Assembly (NCBI GenBank): GCA_024398125.1
Contig: JAKSJO010000002.1
Location: 1 to 64,000 of the forward strand
DNA length: 64,000 bases
Origin: Bacteroidales bacterium
Lineage (GTDB): Bacteria > Bacteroidota > Bacteroidia > Bacteroidales > UBA932
Direction of reading: 5' to 3'
Positions 46,157 through 54,860 of the stretch are shown here, piece after piece. The number at the start of each line of letters is the position of its first letter. Position 1 is the stretch's first letter. Below the pieces are notes generated by a model, which worked only from the letters and a program-made list of their open reading frames with translations, made no database searches and had not been told where the DNA came from. A program made the position numbers and the translations under genes.

Positions 46157-46891
46157 TTATTCGCCGGCTGCCCAAAGAATTCCTCTCTTCATGATTTCGA
46201 GAGCTTCCGGAACCTCGAAGTCGCTTACGACATGAACGAGTGATGAATAAAATACACGTCCCTCGCCATACTGGGTCTTCCATACTACCGGCATCACGTG
46301 ACCGTCGATCCATGATGCGTGGTCACCATTGAAGGTAGTGGTGGCGAGAACCTTCACATTAGGGTCTACGTGCATGTAGTACTGCTCCGAGGTCATGTGG
46401 AAATCCTTGAGACCGGCAGTAACCGGATCCTTGTGATCGGTGATGTTGACGTCATAATCGATGACTCCACCTGGATGAGCCACCCACTGTCCGCCTACCA
46501 TGAACTGGAAGTCAGGGTTGTTTCTGAATGAGTCTCCGATTCCGCCATGCCATCCTGCGATAGGGGTTCCGCTCTTTACTGCATTGAGAAGACCTCTCTC
46601 CTGAGCTGGAGTGATGCGGCCCATGGTCCATGCCTGGATGATGAGGTCCACGCTGCCCATGAGTTCGGCGTCGGTATAGACACCAAGGCTGTCGGATGAG
46701 GTCACGGTTGCACCCTGCTCTTCCAGCCAAGGGAGAAGAAGCTCGTGGCATGGACCTGGATCGTGTCCATCCCAGCCTCCATATACGTAGAGGACATGTT
46801 TGCCTTCCAGAGTTCCTTCAGGCTTGTACTCCGTTGTTGTCTGACATGCTGCGACTGCGGCGCAGAGAAGAATGAATAATAGCTTTTTCAT
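46157..46891 (-). CDS. ThuA-domain lipoprotein
   Basis: A 244-residue predicted lipoprotein (MKKLLFILLCAAVAACQ, Cys near residue 17). The mature part is a class I glutamine amidotransferase-like fold of the ThuA (trehalose utilisation) type: HVLYVYGGWDGHDPGPC at the start, VDLIIQAWTMGRIT, GTPIAGWHGGIGDSFRNNP, and SEQYYMHVDP. ThuA-domain proteins occur near sugar oxidoreductases and glycosidases, but their reaction is not settled. The start is the ATG at 46891; the upstream in-frame extension has no signal-like beginning. It is divergent from the LamG lipoprotein gene. Confidence 0.85.
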   Translation of the reverse strand: MKKLLFILLCAAVAACQTTTEYKPEGTLEGKHVLYVYGGWDGHDPGPCHELLLPWLEEQGATVTSSDSLGVYTDAELMGSVDLIIQAWTMGRITPAQERGLLNAVKSGTPIAGWHGGIGDSFRNNPDFQFMVGGQWVAHPGGVIDYDVNITDHKDPVTAGLKDFHMTSEQYYMHVDPNVKVLATTTFNGDHASWIDGHVMPVVWKTQYGEGRVFYSSLVHVVSDFEVPEALEIMKRGILWAAGE

Positions 46892-46973
46892 TGGGAATGT
46901 TTTGTCTGTCGTATCAGGTGCGTTTGTATGGGTTAAAAATAGACTATTCGGGACTAAAAGCCAATACATTTCA

Positions 46974-47002
46974 TTGAAAGGTGAAGAATAGTGCTATTTT
47001 TG
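46974..47002 (+). promoter_or_regulatory. promoter of the LamG lipoprotein gene
   Basis: TTG (46974-46976), 18 bases, TATTTTTG (46995-47002), then the ATG at 47033. This excludes the in-frame start at 46991. Confidence 0.65.
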
Positions 47003-47032
47003 CGCTGTTATCGAACCTCAAAAGAAAATAGC

Positions 47033-47779
47033 ATGAACCGATTATTCAAAGCAATCGCAGCCCTTGCATCCATGGCGATGCTGGCGTCCTGCGGCAATCC
47101 GGAAGAAAGGAACATAGTGCTCCACTATGATTTCAACAAGGTAGAAGGCAGTATTGTCAAGGATCTGGGTCCGTCCCATGCCGACGCGGTTCTGATGAAC
47201 GAAGCATCGGTCAGCAATTCAATAATGGATCTCGGAAACGGTACAGGCTATCTTGACATGACAGTAAAGGCCGGCGAGATCATGAAGAACCTCGATGATT
47301 TCACCGTTTCAGCCGTCTATCGTGTAAAGCCTGGTACAGAGGTCAAAGGCTACGGCTACTTCCTCTGGTGCTTCTCGGAGAAAGAGGCCAATGCCGCTGA
47401 GGAAGGCCCATATCACGCATTCAGAATCAACGAGCAGAGATGCGAGACTTCTACGGGAGGTTACAAACATGAGACAGGTGTCCAGACAGGAACAATCTCC
47501 GAGATGGGACCATGGCTCAGCGTAGTATTCCGCCAGAAGGATGGTCATGGCGAACTCATTCTCAATGGATCTGTCGTTGACACAGAAGATGGTTTCCCGA
47601 CACCATCGTCAATCTTCCAGGTCGCTCCGGAGTTCAACTGGATGGGACGCCCGCCATTCAATGGAGACCATTATCTCAACGGAGTGGAGGTCTATGATTA
47701 CAGAATCTACAGCACTGCAATCAGCGATGATGAAGTTTCAAGACTTGTCAAGATTGCATCTGACGTGCCTAGAGATTGA
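47033..47779 (+). CDS. LamG/concanavalin-like lipoprotein
   Basis: A 248-residue predicted lipoprotein (lipobox MLASCGN, Cys near residue 20). The mature protein reads as a single jelly-roll LamG domain: NIVLHYDFNKVEGSIVKDLG at the start, LDMTVKAGEIMKNLDDFTVSAVYRV in the middle and VEVYDYRIYSTAISDDEVSRLV at the end, all typical. The family binds or cleaves glycans; no catalytic residues can be assigned. The last 11 bases overlap the convergent TonB-receptor remnant. Confidence 0.82.
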   Translation: MNRLFKAIAALASMAMLASCGNPEERNIVLHYDFNKVEGSIVKDLGPSHADAVLMNEASVSNSIMDLGNGTGYLDMTVKAGEIMKNLDDFTVSAVYRVKPGTEVKGYGYFLWCFSEKEANAAEEGPYHAFRINEQRCETSTGGYKHETGVQTGTISEMGPWLSVVFRQKDGHGELILNGSVVDTEDGFPTPSSIFQVAPEFNWMGRPPFNGDHYLNGVEVYDYRIYSTAISDDEVSRLVKIASDVPRD

Positions 47780-48899
47780 TGCTGAGACCGGCGAGTACGG
47801 TTGCACCAGGCATTGGGAAGCCAAGCATGGTCTCGTACTTCTGGTTGAGGAGGTTCTCACCTCTTGCAAATACATCCATCCAGTCAGTGACCTTGTATGA
47901 AGCACGGGCTTTCACGTCGACATAGCTGCTTGATACGCCGTTGCCTCCGGTAGAGAGCCAGAGACCTGACACCGCCATCGCTCCAAGGTTGAGCGAGAAC
48001 CTGCCGGGACGCCAGTTGCATCCGAGGTAAGCCTTGTGCTCAGGGGCGCTTGTGAGAATCTTGTCCATGCGGAGGTAGCTGTAGTTGGCGTTGAGGTTCA
48101 CATTGCCTGCAATGCGATATGACACCGAGAGCTCTGCGCCGCTGTTCGCAAACTCACCGGCGTTGCGGTTCTGACGCTTGCCCTCGACAACTGTAACCTC
48201 GATGATGTTCGATCCTGTGGTATGGAAGAGACTGAGTTCGGTGTTGAGGCGTCCGTCAAGGAATGCCTTTGAAGCTGTGAAATCGTAGCTCCATGCCTCC
48301 TCTGGAAGAAGCTCCTCGTTTGCCACTGCGTACATATAGAGCTCTCTCATGTTCGGAGTACGGAAACCCTTTGAAGCGGAAAGCTTGAGGCTTGTGCCCT
48401 GTTCAGGTGAAAATGCCACACCTGCCTGTGGAACAGCTACACGGCCATAGACGCTGTTGTTCTCGACTCTCAGTCCTGCGCTGAGCATGAACTTGCCGAT
48501 AGTGTACTGGTCGAAAACGTATCCTGCATGCTCTTCGATCTTCTTGTGGTCGGCGTAGATTTCCTTGACAGGATCCCTGTATGCATTTCCGCCATAGAAC
48601 TTCACATCGGAACCGACGGTGAAAGTATTGCCTTTGAAGAGATTGATCGATTCGAAGAGGTTGACGCCGCCCATGTAGTCGACACCGTTGAAAAGGAACT
48701 CGCGAGGCTTGCCGCCCTGGGTGTAGCCGTCATTGATGATGTGCTCACCCCAGTTGTAGTAGAAGTTCACTGCGCCCTCGACCCTGTCGTAACTGTTGGC
48801 GAACGAGAGGCCGGTCATGAGACGCTTTACATCGGCTGTACCCTCGAACATCGGCTGATCGACTGTTCCCGGATTCTCCGAATAGGCGCGCATGAGATC
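47769..48899 (-). pseudogene. TonB-dependent receptor, C-terminal beta-barrel remnant
   Basis: About 375 residues with no signal peptide and no plug domain, against about 650-750 in the complete family. The remaining part is clearly receptor barrel: VEGAVNFYYNWGEH, ASKGFRTPNMRELYMYA (the conserved receptor block), YEDFTASKAFLDG-type strands and the final strand ATVLAGLSINL. The open frame ends at a stop codon (48915-48917) just upstream of the first homologous residues, and there an AraC-type regulator fragment begins on the opposite strand. The gene has lost its 5' half. It may be an assembly join or a real deletion. Confidence 0.8.
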
Positions 48900-49237
48900 T
48901 GGCTCTGTTCGACTTCAAGTCGCAATGGAAGATCGAGATTCTTCCTTTCATGGAGGAAAACTTCCGCTATGATCTCAGCATTGCGCAGCTCGCGCACTAC
49001 ACAGGCCGCAGCCTTGCCAGCTTCAAGCGCGACTTCAAGAAGGTCAGCGACCTTACTCCGGAAAAGTGGCTGCTTCGCCGCAGGCTGGAAGAAGCGCACA
49101 GAATGCTGACCATTGGAGGATGCTCAGTCACGCATGTAGCCGATGAGTGCGGGTTCAGCAGCCTGTCATACTTCTCAAGAGTCTACAAGGAGGCATACGG
49201 AGTCAGTCCGACGTCTGTCATGAAGGAAAGTCAATAA
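48896..49237 (+). pseudogene. AraC-family regulator, C-terminal DNA-binding remnant
   Basis: The open frame from 48896 to 49237 encodes only the two helix-turn-helix motifs of an AraC/XylS-type regulator: AQLAHYTGRSLASFKRDFKK and then VTHVADECGFSSLSYFSRVY, ending KESQ. Residues before the internal ATG at 48950 (LFDFKSQWKIEILPFMEEN) match the linker of Bacteroidales regulators, so the frame truly started further upstream. The N-terminal sensor domain is missing and the frame begins at the same breakpoint as the TonB-receptor remnant. Whether it is translated from the ATG at 48950 is unknown. Confidence 0.82.
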
Positions 49238-49279
49238 TGCTTTTTGTCGCATCCAGAAGGCATTTTAATGATAAACGAC

Positions 49280-49310
49280 TTGCAGGTTTGCGAGCCGTTT
49301 TTTACTTTTG
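49280..49310 (+). promoter_or_regulatory. promoter of the DUF1846 gene
   Basis: TTG (49280-49282), 20 bases, TACTTTTG (49303-49310), then the ATG at 49332. The in-frame TTG at 49308 lies inside the box and is excluded as start. Confidence 0.7.
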
Positions 49311-49331
49311 CACGACCAAAAAAACATCCCC

Positions 49332-50819
49332 ATGAAACCAGCCATAGGCTTCGATAACGAAGCATATCTGAGGACTCAGTCCGCACGTATCAAGGAAAGA
49401 ATCTCAACCTTCGGCGACAAGCTTTATCTCGAGTTCGGAGGCAAACTTTTCGACGACTTCCACGCTTCACGAGTCCTCCCGGGTTTCCAGCCAGACAGCA
49501 AGATCCGCATGCTCACCCAGCTCAAGGACGAGGCTGAGGTAGTATTGGCAATCAACGCATATGACATCGAGAAGAATAAGGTACGCGGCGACCTGGGCAT
49601 CACCTATGACCAGGATGTACTCCGTCTCATTGACGCATTCCGCGGCTACGGACTCTATGTAAGCAGTGTCGTTCTGACCCGTTTCGCCGGCCAGGCCAAT
49701 GCAGTCGCATATCAGCGCAAGCTGGAAAAACTTGGACTCAAGGTATATCGTCACTATCCGATCGAAGGATACCCTCACAACATCTCGAAGATCATGAGCG
49801 ACGAAGGCTTCGGCCGCAACGAGTTTGTCGAGACCGAGCGTCGTCTTGTAGTCGTTACCGCTCCAGGCCCTGGTAGCGGCAAGATGGCTACCTGTCTCTC
49901 ACAGATGTACCATGAGAACAAGAGGGGAGTGAAGGCCGGCTATGCCAAGTTCGAGACCTTCCCTATCTGGAACATTCCGCTCAAGCATCCTGTCAATCTC
50001 GCGTACGAGGCCGCAACCGTGGATCTTAACGATGTCAACATGATCGACTCGTTCCACCTTGAGGCATACGGCGAGACAACTGTCAACTATAACCGTGACA
50101 TCGAGATTTTCCCTGTCCTCAATTCGATGATGGAACATATTCTCGGTCAGTCGCCATACAAGTCACCTACCGATATGGGTGTGAACATGGCCGGCTACTG
50201 TATCGTCGATGACGCCGTGACCCGCGAGGCATCAAACGAGGAGATGATCCGCCGTTACTACAATACTCTTGTCCAGGTCCGCAAGGGCAACGCTGAGCAG
50301 GAGCAGGTCAACAAGCTTGAGATCCTCATGAAGCAGGCAGGCATCAGCCCTGCAGACCGAAAGGTTGCCATTGCTGCAAATGAGCGCGCAAAGCTGACCG
50401 ACGGTCCTTGTGCTGCAATCGAGCTCCACGATGGAACCATCGTCACCGGCAAGACCAGCGAGCTTCTTGGTGCTTCGGCTGCTATGCTTCTGAGCGCTTT
50501 GAAGCATCTTGCAGGCATTCCAAATGAGGTCAACCTGATCTCTCCGATAGTGCTCGAGCCTATCTGCAACCTCAAGACCCAGCATCTTGGACATCATAAC
50601 CCACGTCTCCATACCGATGAGGTTCTCACCGCGCTCAGCATCTGCGCCCTTACGGATATCAATGCCCGCAACGCGATGAACAAGATTTCCGAGCTTCGTG
50701 GCTGCGAGGTTCATACCAGCGTCATCCTCGCTCAGGTTGATGAGGGTGTATTCCGCAAGCTTGGAGTCAACCTTACATCTGAACCTATATATCAGACAAA
50801 GAAGCTTTACCACAAGTAA
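49332..50819 (+). CDS. DUF1846 (UPF0371) family protein
   Basis: A 495-residue cytoplasmic protein matching DUF1846 along its length: it begins GFDNEAYLRTQSARIKERI, then has LYLEFGGKLFDDFHASRVLPGF, GDLGITYDQDVLRLID, and VVTAPGPGSGKMATCLSQMYHE (Gly-rich loop resembling a nucleotide site, residues about 178-199). The last third contains HLGHHNPRLHTDEVLTALS. The family is conserved but its reaction is not known to me. It is a single-gene transcript with its own promoter and a UUCG-loop terminator. Confidence 0.88.
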   Translation: MKPAIGFDNEAYLRTQSARIKERISTFGDKLYLEFGGKLFDDFHASRVLPGFQPDSKIRMLTQLKDEAEVVLAINAYDIEKNKVRGDLGITYDQDVLRLIDAFRGYGLYVSSVVLTRFAGQANAVAYQRKLEKLGLKVYRHYPIEGYPHNISKIMSDEGFGRNEFVETERRLVVVTAPGPGSGKMATCLSQMYHENKRGVKAGYAKFETFPIWNIPLKHPVNLAYEAATVDLNDVNMIDSFHLEAYGETTVNYNRDIEIFPVLNSMMEHILGQSPYKSPTDMGVNMAGYCIVDDAVTREASNEEMIRRYYNTLVQVRKGNAEQEQVNKLEILMKQAGISPADRKVAIAANERAKLTDGPCAAIELHDGTIVTGKTSELLGASAAMLLSALKHLAGIPNEVNLISPIVLEPICNLKTQHLGHHNPRLHTDEVLTALSICALTDINARNAMNKISELRGCEVHTSVILAQVDEGVFRKLGVNLTSEPIYQTKKLYHK

Positions 50820-50841
50820 AAATCCATCACCTGGCATAAAT

Positions 50842-50866
50842 AGCGACCTTCGGGTCGCTTTTTTTT
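50842..50866 (+). terminator. terminator of the DUF1846 gene
   Basis: AGCGACC (50842-50848), a TTCG loop, GGTCGCT (50853-50859), then a run of T. A UUCG tetraloop makes this hairpin very stable. Confidence 0.9.
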
Positions 50867-50867
50867 G

Positions 50868-50875
50868 TATATTTG
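50868..50875 (+). promoter_or_regulatory. -7 box of the SASA esterase gene
   Basis: TATATTTG starts one base after the T run of the preceding terminator, 28 bases ahead of the ATG at 50904. Confidence 0.65.
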
Positions 50876-50903
50876 ACCCGCTAGACTAATTACAACCAAT
50901 AAT

Positions 50904-52421
50904 ATGAAGAGATTTATCCTCCTGGTTGCCACCATTATCATGGCAATCAATGTCAGCGCCGCTGACAAGACCCTCAGGACATCCAAGATGCTCTCTGACC
51001 ACATGGTTCTCCAGCAGAATGCCAACGCCCGCATCTGGGGTTGGGCGGCACCTGGCGCACAGGTAAGTGTAACCCCGTCATGGTCAGGCAAGACCGTCAG
51101 CGCCAAGGCTGGCAAGGACGGAGCATGGGAAGTTTTCGTTAAGACACCTGCCGGCACTTTCAAGCCATCGACAATCAGCATCAAGTCGGGCGGAGAGAGC
51201 ATCAAGCTCAGCGACGTCCTTATCGGTGAAGTATGGTTCTTCTCAGGCCAGAGCAACATGGAGATGAGACTCGGCAGCGGCCGCAACGCTCCGGTTGAAG
51301 GATCTCTCGAGGAGATTGCCAGATCAGGCCAGTACAAGGGTCTCCGTCACCTTGAGGTCGCAAAGCAGACCTCTACCGAGGTTATGGAAGACGCAGGTGG
51401 CGAATGGAAGGTCTGCACTCCGGCAAACGCACCATCGTTCGGCGCTATCCCTTACTTCATGGGAAGCCGTCTTTCAGAATGTCTCGATGTACCTGTAGGA
51501 GTCATCAACTGCAGCTGGGGCGGTGCTCTCATCGAGTGTTTCATGAGCAAGGAGATTCTTGAGGAATGCGGCGAGGAGCGTATGCAGGACGCATATGATT
51601 CAAAGGTGAACGCAATGAGCCAGCCTATGGTAATGTACAACGGTATGATCGCTCCAGCCAGCAAGTATGCTGTGAACGGTATCGTATGGTACCAGGGCGA
51701 AAGCAACGTCAACCGTTCCGAGACCGACTACGCACGCCGTCTCACCAAGATGGCCGAGCTCTGGCGCAAGGATTTCGGAAGAGGAGACATCCCATTCTTC
51801 ATCATCGAACTTGCACCATATGACTACAACGATGGTATGTACGGCTTCCAGGATGAGACTGGTCCTGCTCTTCGTGAACAGCAGTTCCTCGCTTCAAAGC
51901 AGATTCCTAACAGCGGATACATCTGTACCAACGACCTGGTATACGACTATGAGCTCCAGCAGGTACACCCTAGCCGCAAGCGTGAGGTAGGTGAGCGCTG
52001 CTGCTGGCTCGCTCTCAACCAGTGCTACGGTTTCGAGACAGTTCAGGCTGTCAGCCCATCATTCCGCGCAATGGAGATCAAGGACGGCAAGGCACTTGTA
52101 TACTTCGACAACTCACAGGCAGGCCTCGTCGCTGCTGGTGATGTGGTTGGCTTCGAGATCGCCGGTGGCAGCGGTCAGTTCCACAAGGCTGATGTGAAGA
52201 TCGGTTTCTTCAACCTTGAGGTAAGCAGCCCTCTCGTTCCAAATCCTATGTATGTTCGTTACTGCTTCAAGGATTTCGAGGTCGGCAATCTCAAGACTGC
52301 ATACGGCATTCCGGTAATCCCATTCAGAAGCGACTCTCCAGTCATCGAGCAGGGTACCATTCCTGAGATGAATTTCGGCCGCATGCGTCCGCGCAGCACC
52401 GACGTCGAGAAAGAAAACTAA
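50904..52421 (+). CDS. sialate O-acetylesterase-like (SASA) carbohydrate esterase
   Basis: A 505-residue secreted enzyme (signal peptide residues 1-19, ending VSAAD). The SGNH-type core has the serine block GEVWFFSGQSNMEMRL near residue 113, the Gly/Asn blocks VGVINCSWGGALIECF and GIVWYQGESNVNRSE, and the C-terminal Asp/His region VHPSRKREVGERC near residue 355. Residues before about 100 form a beta-sandwich found in this family. The family name comes from 9-O-acetyl sialic acid, but in gut Bacteroidales many members act on acetylated plant glycans; given the neighbours, the latter is plausible. Confidence 0.9.
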   Translation: MKRFILLVATIIMAINVSAADKTLRTSKMLSDHMVLQQNANARIWGWAAPGAQVSVTPSWSGKTVSAKAGKDGAWEVFVKTPAGTFKPSTISIKSGGESIKLSDVLIGEVWFFSGQSNMEMRLGSGRNAPVEGSLEEIARSGQYKGLRHLEVAKQTSTEVMEDAGGEWKVCTPANAPSFGAIPYFMGSRLSECLDVPVGVINCSWGGALIECFMSKEILEECGEERMQDAYDSKVNAMSQPMVMYNGMIAPASKYAVNGIVWYQGESNVNRSETDYARRLTKMAELWRKDFGRGDIPFFIIELAPYDYNDGMYGFQDETGPALREQQFLASKQIPNSGYICTNDLVYDYELQQVHPSRKREVGERCCWLALNQCYGFETVQAVSPSFRAMEIKDGKALVYFDNSQAGLVAAGDVVGFEIAGGSGQFHKADVKIGFFNLEVSSPLVPNPMYVRYCFKDFEVGNLKTAYGIPVIPFRSDSPVIEQGTIPEMNFGRMRPRSTDVEKEN

Positions 52422-52426
52422 ATGAC

Positions 52427-52458
52427 AATCCCCGGGAAATTCTCCCGGGGATTTTTTT
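52427..52458. terminator. bidirectional terminator between SASA esterase and thiD
   Basis: AATCCCCGGGA (52427-52437) and TCCCGGGGATT (52443-52453), loop of 5, followed by TTTTT. It serves both convergent genes. Confidence 0.9.
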
Positions 52459-52459
52459 A

Positions 52460-53269
52460 TCAATGTATCTTATAGAAATGATCTACGGGGCCGTGGCCGT
52501 GACCGATCTGGTACTCGGCACCGGCGGCGATGGCCTCGGTGATGTAGGTCTTTGCCGCACGGGCTGCGTCGTCCAGACTGAAGCCCTGAGCCAGGAAAGA
52601 GGCGAATGCTGAAGACAGCGTACAGCCTGTTCCATGGGTGTTGGGCGAGTAGATGCGTTTTGATTTCAGCTCGATGATACTGTCACTCTCGGCGTTGTAG
52701 AAGATGTCCACCAGCTCGTCATCGGTAAGATGTCCGGCCTTCATGAGTACTGAAACCTTGCCTCCGCACGAAAGCTTGCGCGCAATGGAAGGAAGCTCGC
52801 TCTGTGATTCAATCTTGCATCCGGCAAGTATCTCCGCTTCGGGAATGTTCGGAGTGATGACACGCGCCCTCGGGATGAGCTCGGATGTCAGAACCTCGAT
52901 GGCCGAGTCTTCCATAAGCCTGTGCCCGGAGGTGGACACCATTACGGGATCGACGACCACGTTCCTGATTGCAAACGTATCCAGTTCGGAACAGATGGTC
53001 CTGATGACTTCAGGGCTGTTCACCATGCCGATTTTGATGGCGTCTGCACCGATGTCGCTGAGAACGGCGCGTATCTGTCCCGCGATGGTCTCGACAGGGA
53101 TAGGGCATACACTCTCGACGCCTACTGTGTTCTGTACAGTCACGGCAGTGATGGCGCTGGCAGCATAGGAGCCGGTCGCAGAGATGGTCTTGATGTCGGC
53201 CTGGATGCCTGCGCCTCCGCCACTGTCGCTGCCCGCGATTGTCAATACTCTTGGATAGGTCTTCATCAT
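52460..53269 (-). CDS. thiD: hydroxymethylpyrimidine/phosphomethylpyrimidine kinase
   Basis: A 269-residue ribokinase-fold enzyme that phosphorylates HMP twice to HMP-PP. The start block VLTIAGSDSGGGAGIQADIKT is diagnostic. DPVMVSTSGHRLM carries the pyrimidine-site region, and the ATP-site catalytic loop is NTHGTGCTLSSAFAS near residue 210. The ATG at 53269 overlaps the thiE stop (ATGATGA), so translation is coupled; the ATG at 53266 is the only close alternative. It is the last gene of thiM-thiE-thiD and ends at a shared terminator. Confidence 0.95.
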   Translation of the reverse strand: MMKTYPRVLTIAGSDSGGGAGIQADIKTISATGSYAASAITAVTVQNTVGVESVCPIPVETIAGQIRAVLSDIGADAIKIGMVNSPEVIRTICSELDTFAIRNVVVDPVMVSTSGHRLMEDSAIEVLTSELIPRARVITPNIPEAEILAGCKIESQSELPSIARKLSCGGKVSVLMKAGHLTDDELVDIFYNAESDSIIELKSKRIYSPNTHGTGCTLSSAFASFLAQGFSLDDAARAAKTYITEAIAAGAEYQIGHGHGPVDHFYKIH

Positions 53270-53889
53270 TTCATTATTTCGAGAAGGTTCCTTGCGGCTT
53301 CGCACGGAGAATCAGCGCTCACGATTGCGCTCACAACAGCGATGCCGTCTGTGCCGCACGCCATGACATCCTTGGCAGTCTTCATGTTCATGCCTCCGAT
53401 AGCCACGGTAGGATGAACGCTCAGTTTCACCGCCTCGCGCAGTCCGTCAAGGCCGAAAGGAGCCGCTGTGTCTGTCTTGGTATGTGTGGAATACACAGGC
53501 GAGATGCCGACGTAATCCACGTCCAGGCCGTTTGCGACCCTGATGTCGTCCATATTCTCCACTGAGAGGCCGATTATCTTGTCTGGCCCCAAAAGCTTTC
53601 TGGCTGTCTCGTATGGCATGTCAGACTGGCCGATATGCACGCCGTCGGCGTCAACTGCAAGCGCGACATCCACGCGGTCGTTGATGAGTAGCGGTACACC
53701 AAGCGGCTTCAGTGTCTCTTTCAGCTTGGCGGCAAGCTCTATGAACTCCCTTGTGGAACAGTCCTTCTCGCGGAGCTGAACCATTGAAGCACCGCCCTTG
53801 ACAGCTTCCTCGACTATCCAGTCGATGTCGCGGCCGAGCGAAAGCGGACGGTCGGTGACGAGATAGAGCCTCAGATCTTCTCTTCTCAT
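53266..53889 (-). CDS. thiE: thiamin-phosphate synthase
   Basis: A 207-residue TIM-barrel enzyme that joins HMP-PP and thiazole phosphate to give thiamin phosphate. Visible blocks: LYLVTDRPLSLGRDIDWIVEEA at the start, MVQLREKDCS (pyrophosphate-site Arg/Lys), LINDRVDVALAVDADGVHIGQSD, YVGISPVYSTHTK and VAIGGMN near the end. The gene overlaps thiM upstream and thiD downstream by ATGA junctions. Confidence 0.95.
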   Translation of the reverse strand: MRREDLRLYLVTDRPLSLGRDIDWIVEEAVKGGASMVQLREKDCSTREFIELAAKLKETLKPLGVPLLINDRVDVALAVDADGVHIGQSDMPYETARKLLGPDKIIGLSVENMDDIRVANGLDVDYVGISPVYSTHTKTDTAAPFGLDGLREAVKLSVHPTVAIGGMNMKTAKDVMACGTDGIAVVSAIVSADSPCEAARNLLEIMK

Positions 53890-54680
53890 ATCTGGCGAAG
53901 TGACTTCACTGCCTCTTCGGCATTGAAAACGGTAAGCTCGTCAAGGAAGTTGACACCGAAGGTGCCGGTGCCCTTTGCGCCCTTGGCTGCGAATTCTCCT
54001 GCAAGACCCATTACGGCCATGGTATGGAGAGCTGCGTCGAATGCGGTAGGGCTGACAGCTGCGAAGGCTCCGGTAAGAGCAGATGCGGTACATCCCATAG
54101 CGGTAACCATAGGCATGAGCGGGCTTCCGTTTGCGATGGTCTCCACGCGCTCGCCGTCGGTGATGTAGTCAACAGGACCGCTGACTGAAACCACTGCGCC
54201 GGTGCTCTTTGCGAGTGACTTTGCTGCATCTACGGCGTCGCTGCTCTTCTCTGATGAGTCGACTCCGCGTGAAGCGATCTGGGCGCCTGCGAGGCACATG
54301 ATCTCCGATGCGTTACCGCGGATGATGGTTGGGTGATTTTTGATAAGCTCGAGTGCAGTCTGGGTGCGGACTACGCTGGCTCCTGCGCCTACAGGGTCGA
54401 GTACCCATGGCTTGGCATACTTGTCAGCAGCCTCAGCTGCCGCCTTCATACCTGCAATCTCGTTGCTGTCGAGACAGCCGATGTTGATTACCAGTGCGCT
54501 TGCGATCTTGACGATCTCATCCATCTCTTCCTCGTAGAAGGACATGAGAGGGGAGGCTCCGATGGCAAGAAGTCCGTTGGCAGCGATGTTCATTGCAACA
54601 TAGTTTGTGATGTTGTGAACGAGTGGCGACTTTGAGCGTACAGCTTCGCAGTCTGCGATGAATTGTTGTGTGTTGAGCAT
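53886..54680 (-). CDS. thiM: hydroxyethylthiazole kinase
   Basis: A 264-residue ribokinase-like enzyme that phosphorylates salvaged hydroxyethylthiazole. Key segments: SPLVHNITNYVAMNIAANGLLAIGASPLM (N-terminal substrate site), PWVLDPVGAGAS, IIRGNASEIMCLAG, and GCTASALTGAFAA with the catalytic Cys near residue 198. It is the first gene of the salvage operon, 10 bases downstream of a terminator controlled by a TPP riboswitch. No thiC or thiG is present, so this locus does salvage and joining only. Confidence 0.95.
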   Translation of the reverse strand: MLNTQQFIADCEAVRSKSPLVHNITNYVAMNIAANGLLAIGASPLMSFYEEEMDEIVKIASALVINIGCLDSNEIAGMKAAAEAADKYAKPWVLDPVGAGASVVRTQTALELIKNHPTIIRGNASEIMCLAGAQIASRGVDSSEKSSDAVDAAKSLAKSTGAVVSVSGPVDYITDGERVETIANGSPLMPMVTAMGCTASALTGAFAAVSPTAFDAALHTMAVMGLAGEFAAKGAKGTGTFGVNFLDELTVFNAEEAVKSLRQI

Positions 54681-54686
54681 GATAAT

Positions 54687-54716
54687 AAAAAACCTTGCAT
54701 TAATATTATTGCAAGG
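54687..54716 (-). terminator. riboswitch-controlled terminator ahead of thiM
   Basis: On the minus strand CCTTGCA (54716-54710) pairs with TGCAAGG (54699-54693), followed by TTTTTT and then the thiM ATG. It is the expression platform of the TPP riboswitch. Confidence 0.75.
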
Positions 54717-54735
54717 GGGCTCATGGAAATGAGTT

Positions 54736-54814
54736 TTGCTTCCCTACGGCGGAATTGTCCGCGTCAGGTTCCATGGGTATTTCTCAACCGGTCGTGCGAC
54801 CAGTACCCCCGCAA
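54736..54814 (-). ncRNA. TPP riboswitch (THI element)
   Basis: The minus strand carries the conserved TPP aptamer: GGGGGTAC, a CTGGTC/GACCGG hairpin, TTGAGAAATACCC, GAACCTGA, a CGGA/TCCG stem and CGTAGGGAAGC. A closing P1 helix TTGC/GCAA bounds it at 54811-54814 and 54736-54739. Binding of thiamin pyrophosphate would favour the terminator at 54687-54716 and shut down thiM-thiE-thiD. In the absence of ligand, TTGCGGGGG of the aptamer can pair with CCCCC..GCAA (54719-54709 region) and block the terminator. Confidence 0.93.
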
Positions 54815-54825
54815 TTATTACTATG

Positions 54826-54856
54826 CAAATATGGAAAAAAGAGGATGAAAAAACAA
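54826..54856 (-). promoter_or_regulatory. promoter of the riboswitch-thiMED transcript
   Basis: On the minus strand TTG (54856-54854), 20 bases, CATATTTG (54833-54826), one base off the consensus -7 box, about seven bases before the P1 helix. Confidence 0.5.
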
Positions 54857-54860
54857 TAGA

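Noticed and set aside
47769-48893. TonB-dependent receptor as a functional transporter
   Set aside because: No signal peptide, plug domain or TonB box; only the later barrel strands remain.
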